A stretch of 64,000 nucleotides of DNA, from assembly GCF_026151205.1 (NCBI RefSeq), contig NC_087074.1:5518001-5582000 (forward strand), in the 5' to 3' direction. Position numbers and translations under genes: made by a program. This stretch comes from Bolinopsis microptera. Its lineage: Eukaryota; Ctenophora; Tentaculata; Lobata; Bolinopsidae. Positions 1 through 11,635 of the stretch are shown piece after piece. The notes beneath the pieces were generated by a model. The model was not told where the DNA came from. It made no database searches and saw only the letters and a list, made by a program, of their open reading frames with translations. Within the stretch, counting starts at the first letter, position 1; every line of letters starts with the position of its first letter.

Positions 1-1
1 G

Positions 2-1152
2 TTCACAGGCTTTGAAACATACGGCGACATAGCTAGTGAATACCTTAAGCTAGTTCCGAAATCCGAACAGCGGAAAGTGATTGTTGTGTTTGATGGCTAT
101 GCCCGATCGACAAAAGATCATGAGCATCAGCGAAGAATCAAGGCATACTGCTCTGATATAGCTATTAAAAGTACTACTGTGTGCACAGTTCCAATGAAAA
201 AAACTGTTCAGCAACTCAAAGAACAAGCATGAGCTTATAAAGTTATAAAGCTTCTGTCGAACGTTTTTACAGTACATGTAATTGAAGTACATGTAGCTAC
301 TGATGATGCTGATACCATGGTAGCTAGTAAAGCTTTAAACTTGTCCTTCTACGAAGATGTTGAGGTAAAAGCAGAGGATACTGATATACTTTGCCTCCTT
401 ATTCATCATTTTACTGAGAATCACAATGAAATTGTGATGACGACCAAAAACGGTTCACACTCGATCAGTAAAATAGTAAATGCTCTTGATGCCAACATAA
501 AACGCATATTACTGTTTGTTCACAGTTTCTCAGGATGTGACACGGTCAGCAGTATACATGGCTTTGGTAAGGTGAAGATATTGAAAAAGGCAGTTTCTTT
601 TCATGAGGAGGGTCATTTAGCATCATTACTCTCTGTGAGAGTTTCAACAAATGAAGTAATTGAAGCTGGCCTCTCCTTGTTTCAACATATCTATGGAGAT
701 AAAACCAAGGCACTTGAAACTCTCAGATTTCTCAGCTACAGTAGAATGATAGCAAAGAAAAAACTCAACCCATCAAGGCTACCACCGTCTACATCCTCTG
801 CAACTGAGCATATATTAAGATCATATCTTCAGTACCATAACTGGGTGACACTCGACACTGCAAGTCTAAATCCACTACATTATGGATGGGAGATGAGTTC
901 TGAAGGATACTACCGGTCAATTCCGACTAAAGCTGCGATTGCCCCGGCAGGGATGCGCAACCTCATTTGCTGCAATTGCTCGGTGGAGGTTGAGAACCCT
1001 TGAAAAGTTGTAAGTACTTAAGGTGTTCCTGCCGGAAGTATGGCTTTAAATGTCTACCTGCATGTGGTCAATGTCGTGGATTAAGTTGCACTAATGCACC
1101 CGAAAGACAGGACGATTCAGGAGAATCAAACAACTCTGAGGAAATGGGATAG
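2..1152 (+). pseudogene. Broken XPG/PIN-like nuclease-family gene, 5' end outside window
   Basis: One reading frame runs from base 2 with a TGA stop at about 230, continues to a stop at 1001-1003, and the homologous C-terminus resumes in another frame (1003-1152). The gene therefore carries at least one nonsense change and one frameshift. Visible landmarks are FDGY near the start, an acidic DDADT and an EDTD (both typical of FEN/XPG or PIN-fold nucleases), an HSFSGCDT motif, and a Cys-rich tail of the form CSCRKYGFKC..CGQCRG. I know this architecture only as a multicopy, uncharacterised family in invertebrate genomes. The nuclease fold is inferred from the acidic spacing. Dead copy, or a host gene damaged by sequencing errors; the former is likelier given two lesions. 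Confidence 0.6.
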
Positions 1153-2728
1153 CCAGAAGTGACCTAATAGTTGCCAATCAAAGACACCATGCTAATAATT
1201 CAGGACCTTTTTTTACAGAATTTGATGTGATATGTATATTATTTACTATACTAATATAAGGATCAATTGACAATTGAAAGTAAATTTTAGAATTTGAATA
1301 CTGATAACTAGACAATGTTTTAATTGTACAACAATTTTGCTAAATTTCCAAATTTAAGTAAAATTTCAAAATTTTAGTAAATTTTTGAGAGGTCAGCCTA
1401 TAAAAATGAAATTATCTCAATAAGTAAAGATCTGACGACCCTGAAACACTGATTCGCCCCACATAATGTCACTATTGCGGTAATTTTACACCCCCTATGG
1501 TACTCCTGGGGGTCTTTATTACGATAGTTACGAGTTTTTCAAGTGCGGTCCTCAGGCTAATATACGCGCTTGGAGAAAATTAGCTGTAACTTTTTTTGCT
1601 CAACAGATCCAGATTCAAAACTCTTTGGGGTGGTTCCTGACACTATGGACAACACATTCCTGTAAAAATCAGCTTGTCGCAAATTTTTTCCCAGACATTT
1701 TGCATTATTCCCTAACTATATTTCTGTAGAACCATTTGAGAGAGCATGAACACCAAATGTTTAATGTTGAGCAGCACCAAATATTGAGCTGGTGAGACGA
1801 ATTACCCAAATGGAGGCCGGGAGGTCATGGATAGAAAATTAGCATGTGCTTAGGTGAATACACATGAGTATTACTATTAGCTTAATTTAGGTGAGTCTGG
1901 AAATTTGTGAGTTTGAAATAAACGTCAGGCTCTCCGGTTCGTATCGGTATACATGGCTTGGATTACTGGCTTACGAGCTGGAGGTCAGATTCACATATTT
2001 TAATCCCACAATTCAGAGCTAGTTCAGCTTGAGCTAGTGTGTAATGAGTTATGTCCAATTTAAGGTTAAACCTGGATCTGGACGAGTCATTTTAGGGCCT
2101 ATGAAATAATTTCCACCACAGCTAAATAGCAAACTTAGTGAATTCAGAGTGAAACTTAGATAATATTTATAAGAATTGAGTGTGACCTGCCTTGTTAATG
2201 CTATTCAGCTGTGTAAGATACACAGATCGTCACATAACTACCATACTTCTACCTACCTACCTTTGACCTTGTATCTTTATATAATAACGTACCATATGAC
2301 TGTAACCTGTATGTAAAATGTAAATAGAGAGTGGCAACATGTCACGCCATACTATTGTATCGTGTGCCAGCTTTATTGAATGTTATTAATATTATGTTTT
2401 ACTGGCCTGTCACGTGACAAAAACAGTTGTTTGCCCGTTACTCCTCAGGGAAGCATTTATACCCTACGTCATGTGGGGGGGGGGGGGGGGGGGGGTTTCA
2501 AAATACATCGATTTAAATTGGTTAGAAAAAATCTCGAAGTATATAGAGTTATTTAGCACGCTCGTATACGAACACGTGCCTAGGGGTTAAGCACGCCAGA
2601 AAACCTACCTACAGCAGTACTCCTTATCTTTAATTCATAGCCTCCCTACAACTAACGGACCAGCCCTTTCTCTCTTTATATCATAACTATACATACATGT
2701 TACATGGCGAGATCTCCATCCAAAAGGA
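1153..2728. other. Non-coding stretch with a G21 homopolymer
   Basis: No convincing exon seen on either strand. AT-rich with scattered stops. A run of 21 G lies at 2475-2495. Confidence 0.5.
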
Positions 2729-3010
2729 TTAGTCTGCGTCATCTGCGTCATTACTTTGTATTATACAACTTCGGCGGGTAATATTTCTCCATCCTTTTCG
2801 ATCTGCAGCCAATCTTCTCATACAATCAATCGTGAGTCCATTACGATCAAATCTCTGCTCAGCATCTTCAATAAATACATCATTTAAGCTCTTCCTAGGC
2901 CTGCCTCTTGATCGTTTCCCATGCTTGGGTTTCCATTCAAGTAGATAGTTAGGTAACCGATCTTCAGGCATTCTACTGACATGTCCAAACCAACGTAGCC
3001 GTTTTGTTGC
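2729..3010 (-). pseudogene. Non-LTR retrotransposon 3' fragment (RT C-terminal tail)
   Basis: The minus-strand frame contains RLRWFGHVSRMPEDRLP, then GRPRKS and a DRKGWRNI segment. RLRWxGHVxRM..R.P and GRPR..W are hallmarks of the C-terminal tail of endonuclease-type LINE ORF2 proteins. Only the last 80 or so residues are present and there is no RT core, so this is a 5'-truncated dead copy. Residues upstream of RLRWFGH (3010-3118) look unrelated and are probably flanking DNA. Confidence 0.75.
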
Positions 3011-3293
3011 TATTATGTCAGTAATAGCAATAGTAATGTCATAACTATACTTAACATTAAAACTAGTATAGACAAGGGAGATTATATTAAGCTCAGACCA
3101 CATGCAAGCTAAATTCACTTTTAAAGTGTCTAGTGAGTTTGCAGAGATTTTTTAGCTCAGCACGTACTATACACGTGCTATACCGTTGCCGTTATCTCTG
3201 TTCATATAGTTCATTGAAACTAAAAAAATGAAAGATGGATTGCATGGATGAGACAGTATTCTGGATTAAATGGCAGTTAACGACCGTTATTTT

Positions 3294-3384
3294 ACCTGGG
3301 TACCCCAGCACCCAGGCTATTATAATATTCATAAACAATACTAGAGATTCGGCGGAATGACAGGCTGAGCGCCGCCCAGTAACC
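3294..3384 (+). repeat. Dispersed repeat A, copy 1
   Basis: About 90 bp with conserved cores CAGGCTATTAT, CGGCGGAATGACAGGCTGAGCG and GCCCAGTAAC. Other copies lie at 26946-27038 (same strand), 27909-27990 and 55414-55500 (opposite strand). SINE or MITE remnant; no internal promoter boxes recognised. Confidence 0.75.
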
Positions 3385-3739
3385 GTTACACTTACTGAAC
3401 ACTGATATAATCCACGTGTAGCGAATTGATCAAAAGAAATGAGATTTTATTCACGAATTCTCCAACTGAGAACCGTTTAGTAAGGGGAATATTGTCTCGG
3501 CCGACTACCTAAACTGCTAAACTTATCCAGGCTACAAACTTATAACAATACTTTTTTAGTCTAGTGAGCGGTTGAAATTTGCATGTTTGGTCTGGTTTGC
3601 ACGTGTCGTGAGGTAAAATAAAGCAGTTTCTGAGTGTGTCCAAAACTTCGGAGACTGGATTGGCTGAGCTTTACTGTATAAGTGTAACGGAAAGATCTTG
3701 AAGCCTCGTGCTCATAAGTGAACTTGAAGTATGTTGTGC

Positions 3740-3970
3740 TGTTGGTGCGAGCTCTTGGTTCGATCAGTTCTTGGTGCGAGCTGTTGGTGCGAGCTGTTGG
3801 TGCGAGCTGTTGGTGCGAGCTGTTGGTGCGAGCTGTTGGTGCGAGCTGTTGGTGCGAGCTGTTGGTGCGAGCTGTTGGTGCAATCAGCTGTTGGTGCGAG
3901 CTGTTGGTGCGAGCAGCTGATGATGCGAGCTGTTGGTGCGAGCTGTTGGTGCGAGCTGTTGGTGCGAGCT
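3740..3970 (+). repeat. 13-bp minisatellite (GCGAGCTGTTGGT)n
   Basis: About 17 tandem units of 13 bp, nearly perfect. 13 is not a multiple of 3, so all three frames read through the same peptide cycle. Open frames here are a by-product, not genes. Confidence 0.9.
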
Positions 3971-4129
3971 TCTTAATCTCAGCTCGTTTGCTGTACTTTG
4001 AACGACATTTAAATTATAGTTCATTTAATTTATTATTGTTAATTGTACTGTTAATCGAATATTTCGAGCCATGCTAGAAGAAACCCGTTACCTGTGTAAG
4101 CCTTAATAAAGTGGTTACTTACTTGGGTT

Positions 4130-4888
4130 ACTTGGGTTGGGTTCCGAGCTAGAGTGCTACCAGGCCAAGAATGTCTTGCATCTCCACCGCCAAGTAGTAG
4201 CGCGTCAGAGGCACGTGCCACCGACCCACTCCAGCATTGAGTTCCTGTTCTGTCCAGTGTACCCAGGTGTTGGTGGAGTGTCAGGGAATTCATTGAGGAA
4301 AGCATCAAGAGCAGGTTTGAAAGTGGTCAAGGTTAGGAGGGACTTGATGCTAGGAGGGACCACGTTGTACAGTGCAGAGGCTCTAGAGGCTAAGGGGTTG
4401 AACCTCAGGTTATTCACACTAGTGTACTTGGAGGACCCTAGTGGTCGTATACACGTAGTTCCGTATCGTGAGGTCTCGCGGAAGTTGATGTTCATACTGT
4501 TTGGAGTGAGATTGTTATAGATCTTCCAAACTAGGATGATAGTGTATCTCTCACGCCGCCTTTGAAGGGAGTACATAGACAGGCGACGGAGGCGTTCCCA
4601 GTAGTTGAGATTTTCAAGACCCTGGATTTTAGCAGTGAAGGATCGTTGAACTGCTTCGAGTTTAATAATTTCGCACTGCATGTGAGGAGACCACAGAGGA
4701 CAGCAGTATTCCAGATGAGATCGTACGTAGGACTTGTACAGGAGCATCATGGTCGCTACATCCCTGGAGATGAAGGTGCGTAGCACCCAGCTAGCCATGT
4801 TTTTGGCTTTGGCAGACTTCATCGCTATGTGAGTGCGCCAGTTGAGGTCTGGGTCGATATAGACACCCAGGTCCTTCACGTGGTCAGA
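4130..4888 (-). pseudogene. 5'-truncated LINE, RT C-terminal region
   Basis: The minus frame 4879 to 4205 begins MKDLGVYIDPDLNWRTHI, the segment just after the RT palm in Jockey/CR1-type LINEs. It continues with SYVRSHLEYCCPLWSP and LEAVQRSFTAKI, both classic C-terminal motifs of such RTs. The YADD core and endonuclease are missing, so this is a dead-on-arrival 5'-truncated copy. It differs from the LINE at 46.7-54.1 kb. It ends at about 4130 next to TTACTTGGG repeats, which fits CR1/L2 elements that end in a short tandem motif. Confidence 0.85.
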
Positions 4889-4932
4889 GCCCCCCTGTCA
4901 AGAGACAACAAAATTTATTTATTTTGCAATAA

Positions 4933-5099
4933 TGACACCAAATTTGGGACCTACAGTTTTTATTCCTTGGCCAATTTTGATTTCTTCGCACTGTCAAAGA
5001 GCTACAAAAGTATTCGACCCAGCAAAAAAGTTGCGATCGGATCGTATATCTTTTACGGCTTTCGCAGAAAATCGTGTTAACGTTATTGCCGTGGTGTCA
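4933..5099 (+). mobile_element. Small TIR element TGACACCA...GTGGTGTCA, copy 1
   Basis: 167 bp bounded by TGACACCA and its inverse complement. The interior holds ATTCCTTGGCCAATTTT, a GACCCAG segment and an AAAGTCGCG-like block, shared with 62142-62319. Too short to code. MITE-like; no clear target duplication seen. Confidence 0.6.
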
Positions 5100-5210
5100 T
5101 GATAAAATGGCATTAGATATATTTTGCTTTTATATTAAGTTATATAAGGTAATGTTATCGACTCACATTAAGTAATGTTAACAACTCACAGTTTTAGATT
5201 TACATAGAAA

Positions 5211-6824
5211 ATGTCGACGTTTCTTTTGTTGATGATCATCCAAGTATTTTTCCTACCAGCTTACATGAGTGGTAAGTAACAAAATGGTTTTATAATTAGC
5301 TTTTGCCCAGTTTGCTGATATATTTGATCACTTTCCTCACATATATATATTAATATGCTATGCAAGGTGAAGTTAAACAAAAGAACATATGCGAATAGGC
5401 AGTAATATAAATATAAGGCTTAGCCGCTTAGTCTGAATACTGAATATGACATTTTATCACTCATGTAGTTGATCGCAAAGTTTATATATCTTTTTCAAAG
5501 CCTATTGAAATTGTTCTAAATTTATTACTTAACATTGACATAATTATGAATATGAATAAACGTGTCAGAAAATACTCGAGACGTCATTATATCATGTGAA
5601 ATTTTGACATGTGCTTAATTTGAACATTTCAGATTTGAGGAATCGAAAAGTTGGTGAGGTTACACCAGTCGAAGCCGAACACTCCCGCTCTTTTAAGATA
5701 ACGAGGAAAAGTACGCTGCTAAATTCGCTATAGACCTGGATATAGAGACCAAATCTTCTTCACGATCTCCTGACCAAGTACCTTGGATAAAGTTCAAGCT
5801 TGATCAGGTGCGGTGTGTCGAGGAAGTAAGATCACTAGGGTGGAAGAATGGAAACTTTAAAGCCTTAAGAACCTGGACTTGCACAGAGGTTGACTGCTCA
5901 TCTTGTAAAGGTCAATATTGTGACTCCTTCTCCTTGACAGCTTATAGCGAGGGTGCTGCACCTGAAAACCTTCCTCTTTTCTCTGACTGTAAATATGGCG
6001 ACACCGTTCGACTACAGAGAACGATCAATAACATGGAAATACTTGAGATTGCTATATTCGAGAAAGAAGGTAATGATAATACAGGGGGGAGGGGGCAAGT
6101 CAGTACACATACGTTAGCATTAATAGCTCAGTCTGCAGTGAGTACCTGATTGAGTTAATTTTGTCTGGTATGACTTACTATTACCACTCATTCGAGGAAT
6201 ATGTCAAATCAAAGAATATTCATGTTCATTTATTTCGAATGAAGGTTCATTTTCGCATTTATTTGATAGATTGAATAATCGGATCGAGCCAAATTGTATT
6301 GGATTGCGTTTGGCCATTCAAATTACATTCACCCTGAAAAAATTGGTGTTTTAGCTTCTCAGATGACTGAGATATGAATTACAACGAGGTTATTCATTAG
6401 GTGTGATCTTGTGATTATTGGGTTGATACTATATAGGTCCGCATTATTGGAATCGTACAGAGAGCCTTATTACTGTGTCGTGGCATGATTAGCGATAGGG
6501 TAATCATTGATTACCCAATCAATTTTGCTAACGAGATAAACAAATTGCTTGTTTATAAACAACAACATCAAACATTGTCGTCAACCAACCAAGTATTTAA
6601 AGTGAATTTTTTAAGAACCTGACTCATCATCAAGTAAATATAATACTTTTTTAGGTAGCCAGGTCGACATGAACGGAAGCGGTGATGACGGAAGCAGCGA
6701 GGAAGGAAGCAGCGAGGAGGGAAGCAGCGAGGAAGGAAGCAGCGAGGAGACTTGTCATAATGGTCAAGTCCATCCAATTAGCGGATTTCCGATTTGCTTC
6801 TCAACCAGTAGGTGGTCCAGATAA
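5211..6824 (+). pseudogene. Secreted discoidin-like protein with acidic GSSEE tail, one frameshift
   Basis: Three exons are supported by splice sites and phase: 5211-5271, 5633-6069 and 6655-6824. Exon 1 encodes a signal peptide (MSTFLLLMIIQVFFLP...) and ends at GTAAGT in phase 1. Exon 2 holds a discoidin/fucolectin-like domain: FAIDLDIET, WIKFKLDQVRCVEEV, TWTCTEVDCSSC and a DCKYGDTVRL block, with paired Cys residues. Exon 3 starts GSQVDMNGSGDD, has four GSSEE repeats and ends at TAA 6822. Within exon 2, near 5697, the frame must slip by one base (one base missing after TTTAA), so the locus is either a young pseudogene or carries a sequencing error. Predicted extracellular, probably glycan-binding. 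The family assignment is inference from the discoidin-like pattern. Confidence 0.6.
6690..6750 (+). repeat. 15-bp coding repeat (GSSEE)4
   Basis: Four in-frame 15-bp units of the GGAAGCAGCGAGGAA type inside the last exon of the discoidin-like gene. Acidic, probably disordered and length-variable. Confidence 0.8.
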
Positions 6825-7197
6825 ACGATGTAACAATTTTGAAATTTTAAAATTTCCCCCGCCCCTACCCAGCCCCTGGCCCTAACATTTAAAATAAACG
6901 ACTAAAGATAGTCGTTATTACTTAACTCAGATATCATGTCTTCAGCACAAAGTGCTCCTTAGATAAGCTAACACTTAACATACAGCTTACCCTTTTAATT
7001 GTATGCTCAGTACAGATAAAACATACACTTGTCCCACCACAATTATACAAGAAATGCAAAAAATGTAAAATAAATGGGTGTGTTAATACAAACCGTATAT
7101 AGTTATATCACCGTCCATTTCTTTAGTAATTTTGAAATTTTTATGAAAATCACAAGTAATATAAAATGCTATCTGATAAGTCAATTGATAAGACAAG

Positions 7198-10125
7198 TTA
7201 AGCTGTTACCGTAACGATGTGATGATTTTTACCAGGCTTTCTTCTAGAATTCTCCTTCACAGCACTTTCCCATTGAATAGCACTCCAGTAAAAAAAAGTC
7301 TGACACGTGTCCCTGAAATCCTCATATATTCCCCTGGTAGTGGTATCTTGCTTCATTTTGGATTGTAAAACCTCATATTTTCTCTCAATCTGAGATCTTA
7401 GCTCTAAGTTCTGACGATAAAGCTCAAGGAACCTTGGATTCTCCGAGTTTAACGTAACGGCCTGGTCAAGGTTAGGAAGTTCGGAGTAAAGAGCCTTAAT
7501 CTTCCTAACTCTCATCATCAGATGATTCAAGTTCTCTTCTCGGGACTCCCTTTCCTTATCTGTCCCGTTCATTGGCTCTACCATGGTCACGTGATGTGAT
7601 AATCCTTTACAACACACAATGCAAGCTTTAATGTCCTGAAGTCTGTAATTGAACTGCTCTGCTCTATAAACCGTTTTCCCGTCCATCGTGAACTTAGCAC
7701 CGTTATCACTCGTCACATCACAGAACTGGTTCCACAACGGTACAAAGTCGTTCTCTTGATTGCTGCTGTTGATGAGTTTCACTCTGTTGTTGGTGTGAAG
7801 AGAAGGGAGGGTGTTATGGCTAGAGGAATCAGGGTGAAGGTACCTGAAATATACCAGAAACACTACCCCTGACACAAGGTACAGAGCAATGGAACTGATG
7901 CCAATGTAGAAGGTAGGCGTGTCATGTGAGTGAGATAAGAAACACACCGCACTGACAACCACCAGCTCTGTCAAGTGGAGACAGTATATCAGAGCGAAAT
8001 GTCTCTCAGACCTCTGATGCTGGACGTGGGGATGTCCCTCCAGGAACTCTATGGGATGTCTCAGCATCACCACAAAGAACTCGCCCCACGAGAGAGCAAA
8101 AACTAGGAAGACCCTCTTGATCACTGAATGTAGAGGATTCCTGAGCTTTCTGTTGTAAAACTTACATCGGATGAAGTAGAGCACCGGGAAAGTCTTCTTC
8201 TGCGAAAGTCCGTAGAAAGGGTCGTATTCGAAGTGGTAAGAGAGAAGGTGAGAAAGGAACGTCAGTAGAATGTGAACACTGATGCATAGGGAGAAAAAGC
8301 TGTATCCACTGCCAGGACCATGGCTTTCCAAGAGGTGAAACAAAATGAGGCACATCATGGTTCTCGCTGTTATCATCGTAAAGTACCCTACATTCAGTGC
8401 TATCACCTGGGAAGATCGATCAAGGTCGGAGCAAATGGAGGGAGCGGCAGTACGACAGAGTTTCTCAAACTTAATCAGTGAAGATATCAGGGATATCACT
8501 GATATTACTGTCGTTATCAGTGTCAAGTAATCATCTGTCCGAGGAAATTGCCTTATTTCTCTCATGCTTGATATGTTCAGTGCCGAGATTGGTGGTGCCG
8601 CAAAAAGATTGTGATTGTAGTCCCTTATAGCTTTGTAAGTCTTGTAAATGACGAGAAGTTTTAAGAAAATGCACGGCACGTTTTCTAGGATTTTTGACTG
8701 TATGTTGAGTCTAGTAAAGTTGAACAATTTGCTCAAGATTGAGGGCATTTTCTGTGGTTTGTGGTATAGCATTTCAACAGCAGCAATGATTGGATGCATT
8801 TGAAGTATTGTCAAAATATTGAAGATCACGTGTTTGACAGAATCCCACTTCCAGTGAAACAAGTAGCTTGTGAACCTTCCCTGGCACTGTCCTTCAATTG
8901 ACACAATCTGGTCGGTATACAGCATCTGATGATTGCCCTTCTTGAACTGCTGATAAGATAACACATTGATGTAGACGAGAGGTGCAATTGAGAACACTAA
9001 CAGCAGATAACCCTCTTTATGTAAGGAAGTTTCACTATCAGTAATAGTGTTGTAACCAACAATCAGATCACCGAACAAGTCAGCTCCGTACACCAATATG
9101 AAGAACGCGAGAGTAAACTTACCTGAACTTGAAACGACTCTACATAGGTGTTTATCTTTATCACAACACAAATATTTCTTGACAATGGTAGCTGCAGCTC
9201 TACTTATATCCACGTTTGTATGAAAGTTTGCCAGGTCTTCAAGCTGCTTAGAGTGAGGTACTAGCAACTTCCTCATTTCGCGAGGATTGTTGCAGGTCAG
9301 GGCAGTAATGATCTGAAACAGAATCCGGTACTTTTGCTCCTCTGTTATGTTCTTTGATCTGATTAGAACGAACAAGCTGTCGATGAACGCTTTGTCCGTG
9401 AAATGTTCATGAAATAGATTATTTCCAAAGAGCAGACCCTCTATAATTCTGAGGTTCCTCTGAAAGAGCGATCCGTTTTCCTCAGTGGGGGTGGTTTCTA
9501 TGAGTATTTTCTGGAGAATAGCCGGGAGGTTGGTGACCCTACCATCTGGAAGTGTCACTTCACTAAATTTGAAGTTCGTCGTCCTCAGAGTGAGGTTACT
9601 GAGCGTCCAAAAGAGAGTTAACACAATTGATTTGTTGCTCTCCCACTTGTCTAGCAAAACCGTCATTTGGTCTAAAAATCCTGTTTCCACAAGGAATTTC
9701 CTGGTGGTGTTCCATTCTTTATCATGAGCAATGTTGTCGATAATAAACATCAGTCGAATCACCATCTTGTCATCCGACACCTTCTCAAGTCCTTTTAAGA
9801 GAGTGGGGACACCTTTCCTCAGTGCATCTGCACAAATCGGAGACTTGTCCGAAATTCCCGCGATTTTCCAGACAATGTATATGATATCTGCTTTGACAAA
9901 TTCTGGACAGTTCGCTGTGCCGTACAATTTGATCAATCTGGAGAATGTGTCCCCAGATGTTATACCCTGAACAACCTTTAATTGGTTCGCTCTGTCAAAA
10001 CTCCGTGCTGCATCTTTTTGGTACTTGAATATGTTCTTAAAAATTAAGGAAACTGTGCTAACCAACTTTGTTGGATCGGATATTCCTTGCAAGAGGAGTT
10101 TACTTGACTCAAGGTCTTTGGACAT
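7198..10125 (-). CDS. Armadillo-like region fused to XK-related (scramblase-type) membrane protein
   Basis: A single exon of 975 aa if translation starts at the first ATG (MSKDLESS at 10125); the frame is open 63 bp further upstream without an ATG. Residues about 20-325 are helical repeats of armadillo type (FSRLIKLYG, TLFWTLSNLTLR). Residues about 335-765 hold many hydrophobic segments in the order of the XK/XKR family: VYGADLFGDLIVGY, then HPIIAAVEML, KILENVPCIFLKLL (cf. the ESAPQL motif), and a late LEGH..Y..HLTELVVV segment. XKR proteins are plasma-membrane lipid scramblases or their relatives. The C-terminal 200 residues are cytosolic-looking, with a CIVCC pair and long helices, and I do not recognise them. 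Known caspase-regulated XKRs lack an N-terminal ARM domain. Absence of introns over 2.9 kb suggests a retrocopy origin. Function is inferred from family only. Confidence 0.75.
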   Translation of the reverse strand: MSKDLESSKLLLQGISDPTKLVSTVSLIFKNIFKYQKDAARSFDRANQLKVVQGITSGDTFSRLIKLYGTANCPEFVKADIIYIVWKIAGISDKSPICADALRKGVPTLLKGLEKVSDDKMVIRLMFIIDNIAHDKEWNTTRKFLVETGFLDQMTVLLDKWESNKSIVLTLFWTLSNLTLRTTNFKFSEVTLPDGRVTNLPAILQKILIETTPTEENGSLFQRNLRIIEGLLFGNNLFHEHFTDKAFIDSLFVLIRSKNITEEQKYRILFQIITALTCNNPREMRKLLVPHSKQLEDLANFHTNVDISRAAATIVKKYLCCDKDKHLCRVVSSSGKFTLAFFILVYGADLFGDLIVGYNTITDSETSLHKEGYLLLVFSIAPLVYINVLSYQQFKKGNHQMLYTDQIVSIEGQCQGRFTSYLFHWKWDSVKHVIFNILTILQMHPIIAAVEMLYHKPQKMPSILSKLFNFTRLNIQSKILENVPCIFLKLLVIYKTYKAIRDYNHNLFAAPPISALNISSMREIRQFPRTDDYLTLITTVISVISLISSLIKFEKLCRTAAPSICSDLDRSSQVIALNVGYFTMITARTMMCLILFHLLESHGPGSGYSFFSLCISVHILLTFLSHLLSYHFEYDPFYGLSQKKTFPVLYFIRCKFYNRKLRNPLHSVIKRVFLVFALSWGEFFVVMLRHPIEFLEGHPHVQHQRSERHFALIYCLHLTELVVVSAVCFLSHSHDTPTFYIGISSIALYLVSGVVFLVYFRYLHPDSSSHNTLPSLHTNNRVKLINSSNQENDFVPLWNQFCDVTSDNGAKFTMDGKTVYRAEQFNYRLQDIKACIVCCKGLSHHVTMVEPMNGTDKERESREENLNHLMMRVRKIKALYSELPNLDQAVTLNSENPRFLELYRQNLELRSQIERKYEVLQSKMKQDTTTRGIYEDFRDTCQTFFYWSAIQWESAVKENSRRKPGKNHHIVTVTA

Positions 10126-11635
10126 AATCCTGTACTTTGCTGGAAGTAGTTGTACATTTAGTACATATTTATAAACATAACTGATCACTCAGAATAAAAT
10201 AAAAGTTATACAATGGGTAAAATGTACATTGTACATTATAAACAATAGATGACAATCGACATTTTCAAGCTAAAAACCAGATGTGTTCTGAAAGAAGTCT
10301 GCAGAAGTGTAGTCGTGCTTATAAAGCAGTTAAATTATCAACCAGATGGCAACGATTCAAATGCAGTATAATACCACGTTGTTCCTTTGAACAAAGACTA
10401 CCCATTATTGTTCAGTACTGCCGGCACCAATGTCTCAATGTGCTATAGCGTATTGTCTTAATTATTGTGGATCGGCCAAACAACAAAATGTATCATCACA
10501 ATGCAACAGTACATAATACAATACAATGCAACAGTACATAATACAACAAAAACACGAATTACGTGAGTTATTGAAGGGTTGCGTGTGGGCAGTTACTTCT
10601 GGGCCACCCTGTATATATAATAGTATCAGACTTTATTTGAGCGGATGGAATTGAATTTGAAGCTGGATATAATATTAATTATGGAGGCAATCAAATTTTA
10701 ATTTGAGCGCTCACGTAATGTCCGACCAAATAAAGTCCGATAAGGTAAATTACAATCGAGTGTAAATTAATTAAAATTTTATATGACAAGATTCGTTTTT
10801 AGATTTTGAAACAACTACAAACTAGCAGTTTAAGAATATTGAATACTAGCGTAACCATCGCAGTTGAAACGGTGCAAAAGAATAAATCCGCTCATTCGAA
10901 ATACACGCATCAAGCAATCAAGAATTAACGTTTGATGAATTTAATGTGACAGCAGACAGAAGAACATACCTCAAACAAAATAATAAAACGTTGCCAGTGA
11001 GGACAAAGAGAACACATGACGTCACACACACACTTCAACACACACAACATAATTATATGTATCGGAACGGAGTGTTCACTGTTCAGTGCAGTGCTCCAAT
11101 AATTTAACTTCCTATAAAGCACCGCTCACCCGACAGTCAGTATAAGTAAGCGCCACGCATGATGTCAGGATCACGGCCGGTAACCTCCATCACTTTCGCT
11201 GAGCTGAATAAGGGCCATAATAAATGACAACATGCTAGTATAGTCTTATAATTATATTATATCCCTAATGATACACAAAACCACCGATTAAACCATTTTC
11301 GGAATCTCCATTTCATAAAAACCTTGATTACTTAATTTTAGCTTCGTCAGGGTTTTGTCGGAACAAACAAAAGTCTAGTGATCGAATTCAAACTTTTGAC
11401 TTAAGCATTGGTGGACACTAGACATGTATCAGTATCACTATGATTAATGAAAAATTGTGTTCGAATTCAGAAGCAAAACTAAAGCTATATGACTATGACG
11501 TCTATGAGTATATTGCGTTGTGTGCACTAATGACTAACATTATAGCCGGAATTTAATTTGAACAGAAATTAGTTGGACGCTTTACTTAGTGTATAGCCCT
11601 CTTAACTGGAAATACTCGTAAAATTTTTGTTCAAA

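Noticed and set aside
3708-4077. Open frames of CWCELLVRAVGAS type
   Set aside because: 13-bp minisatellite read in three frames.
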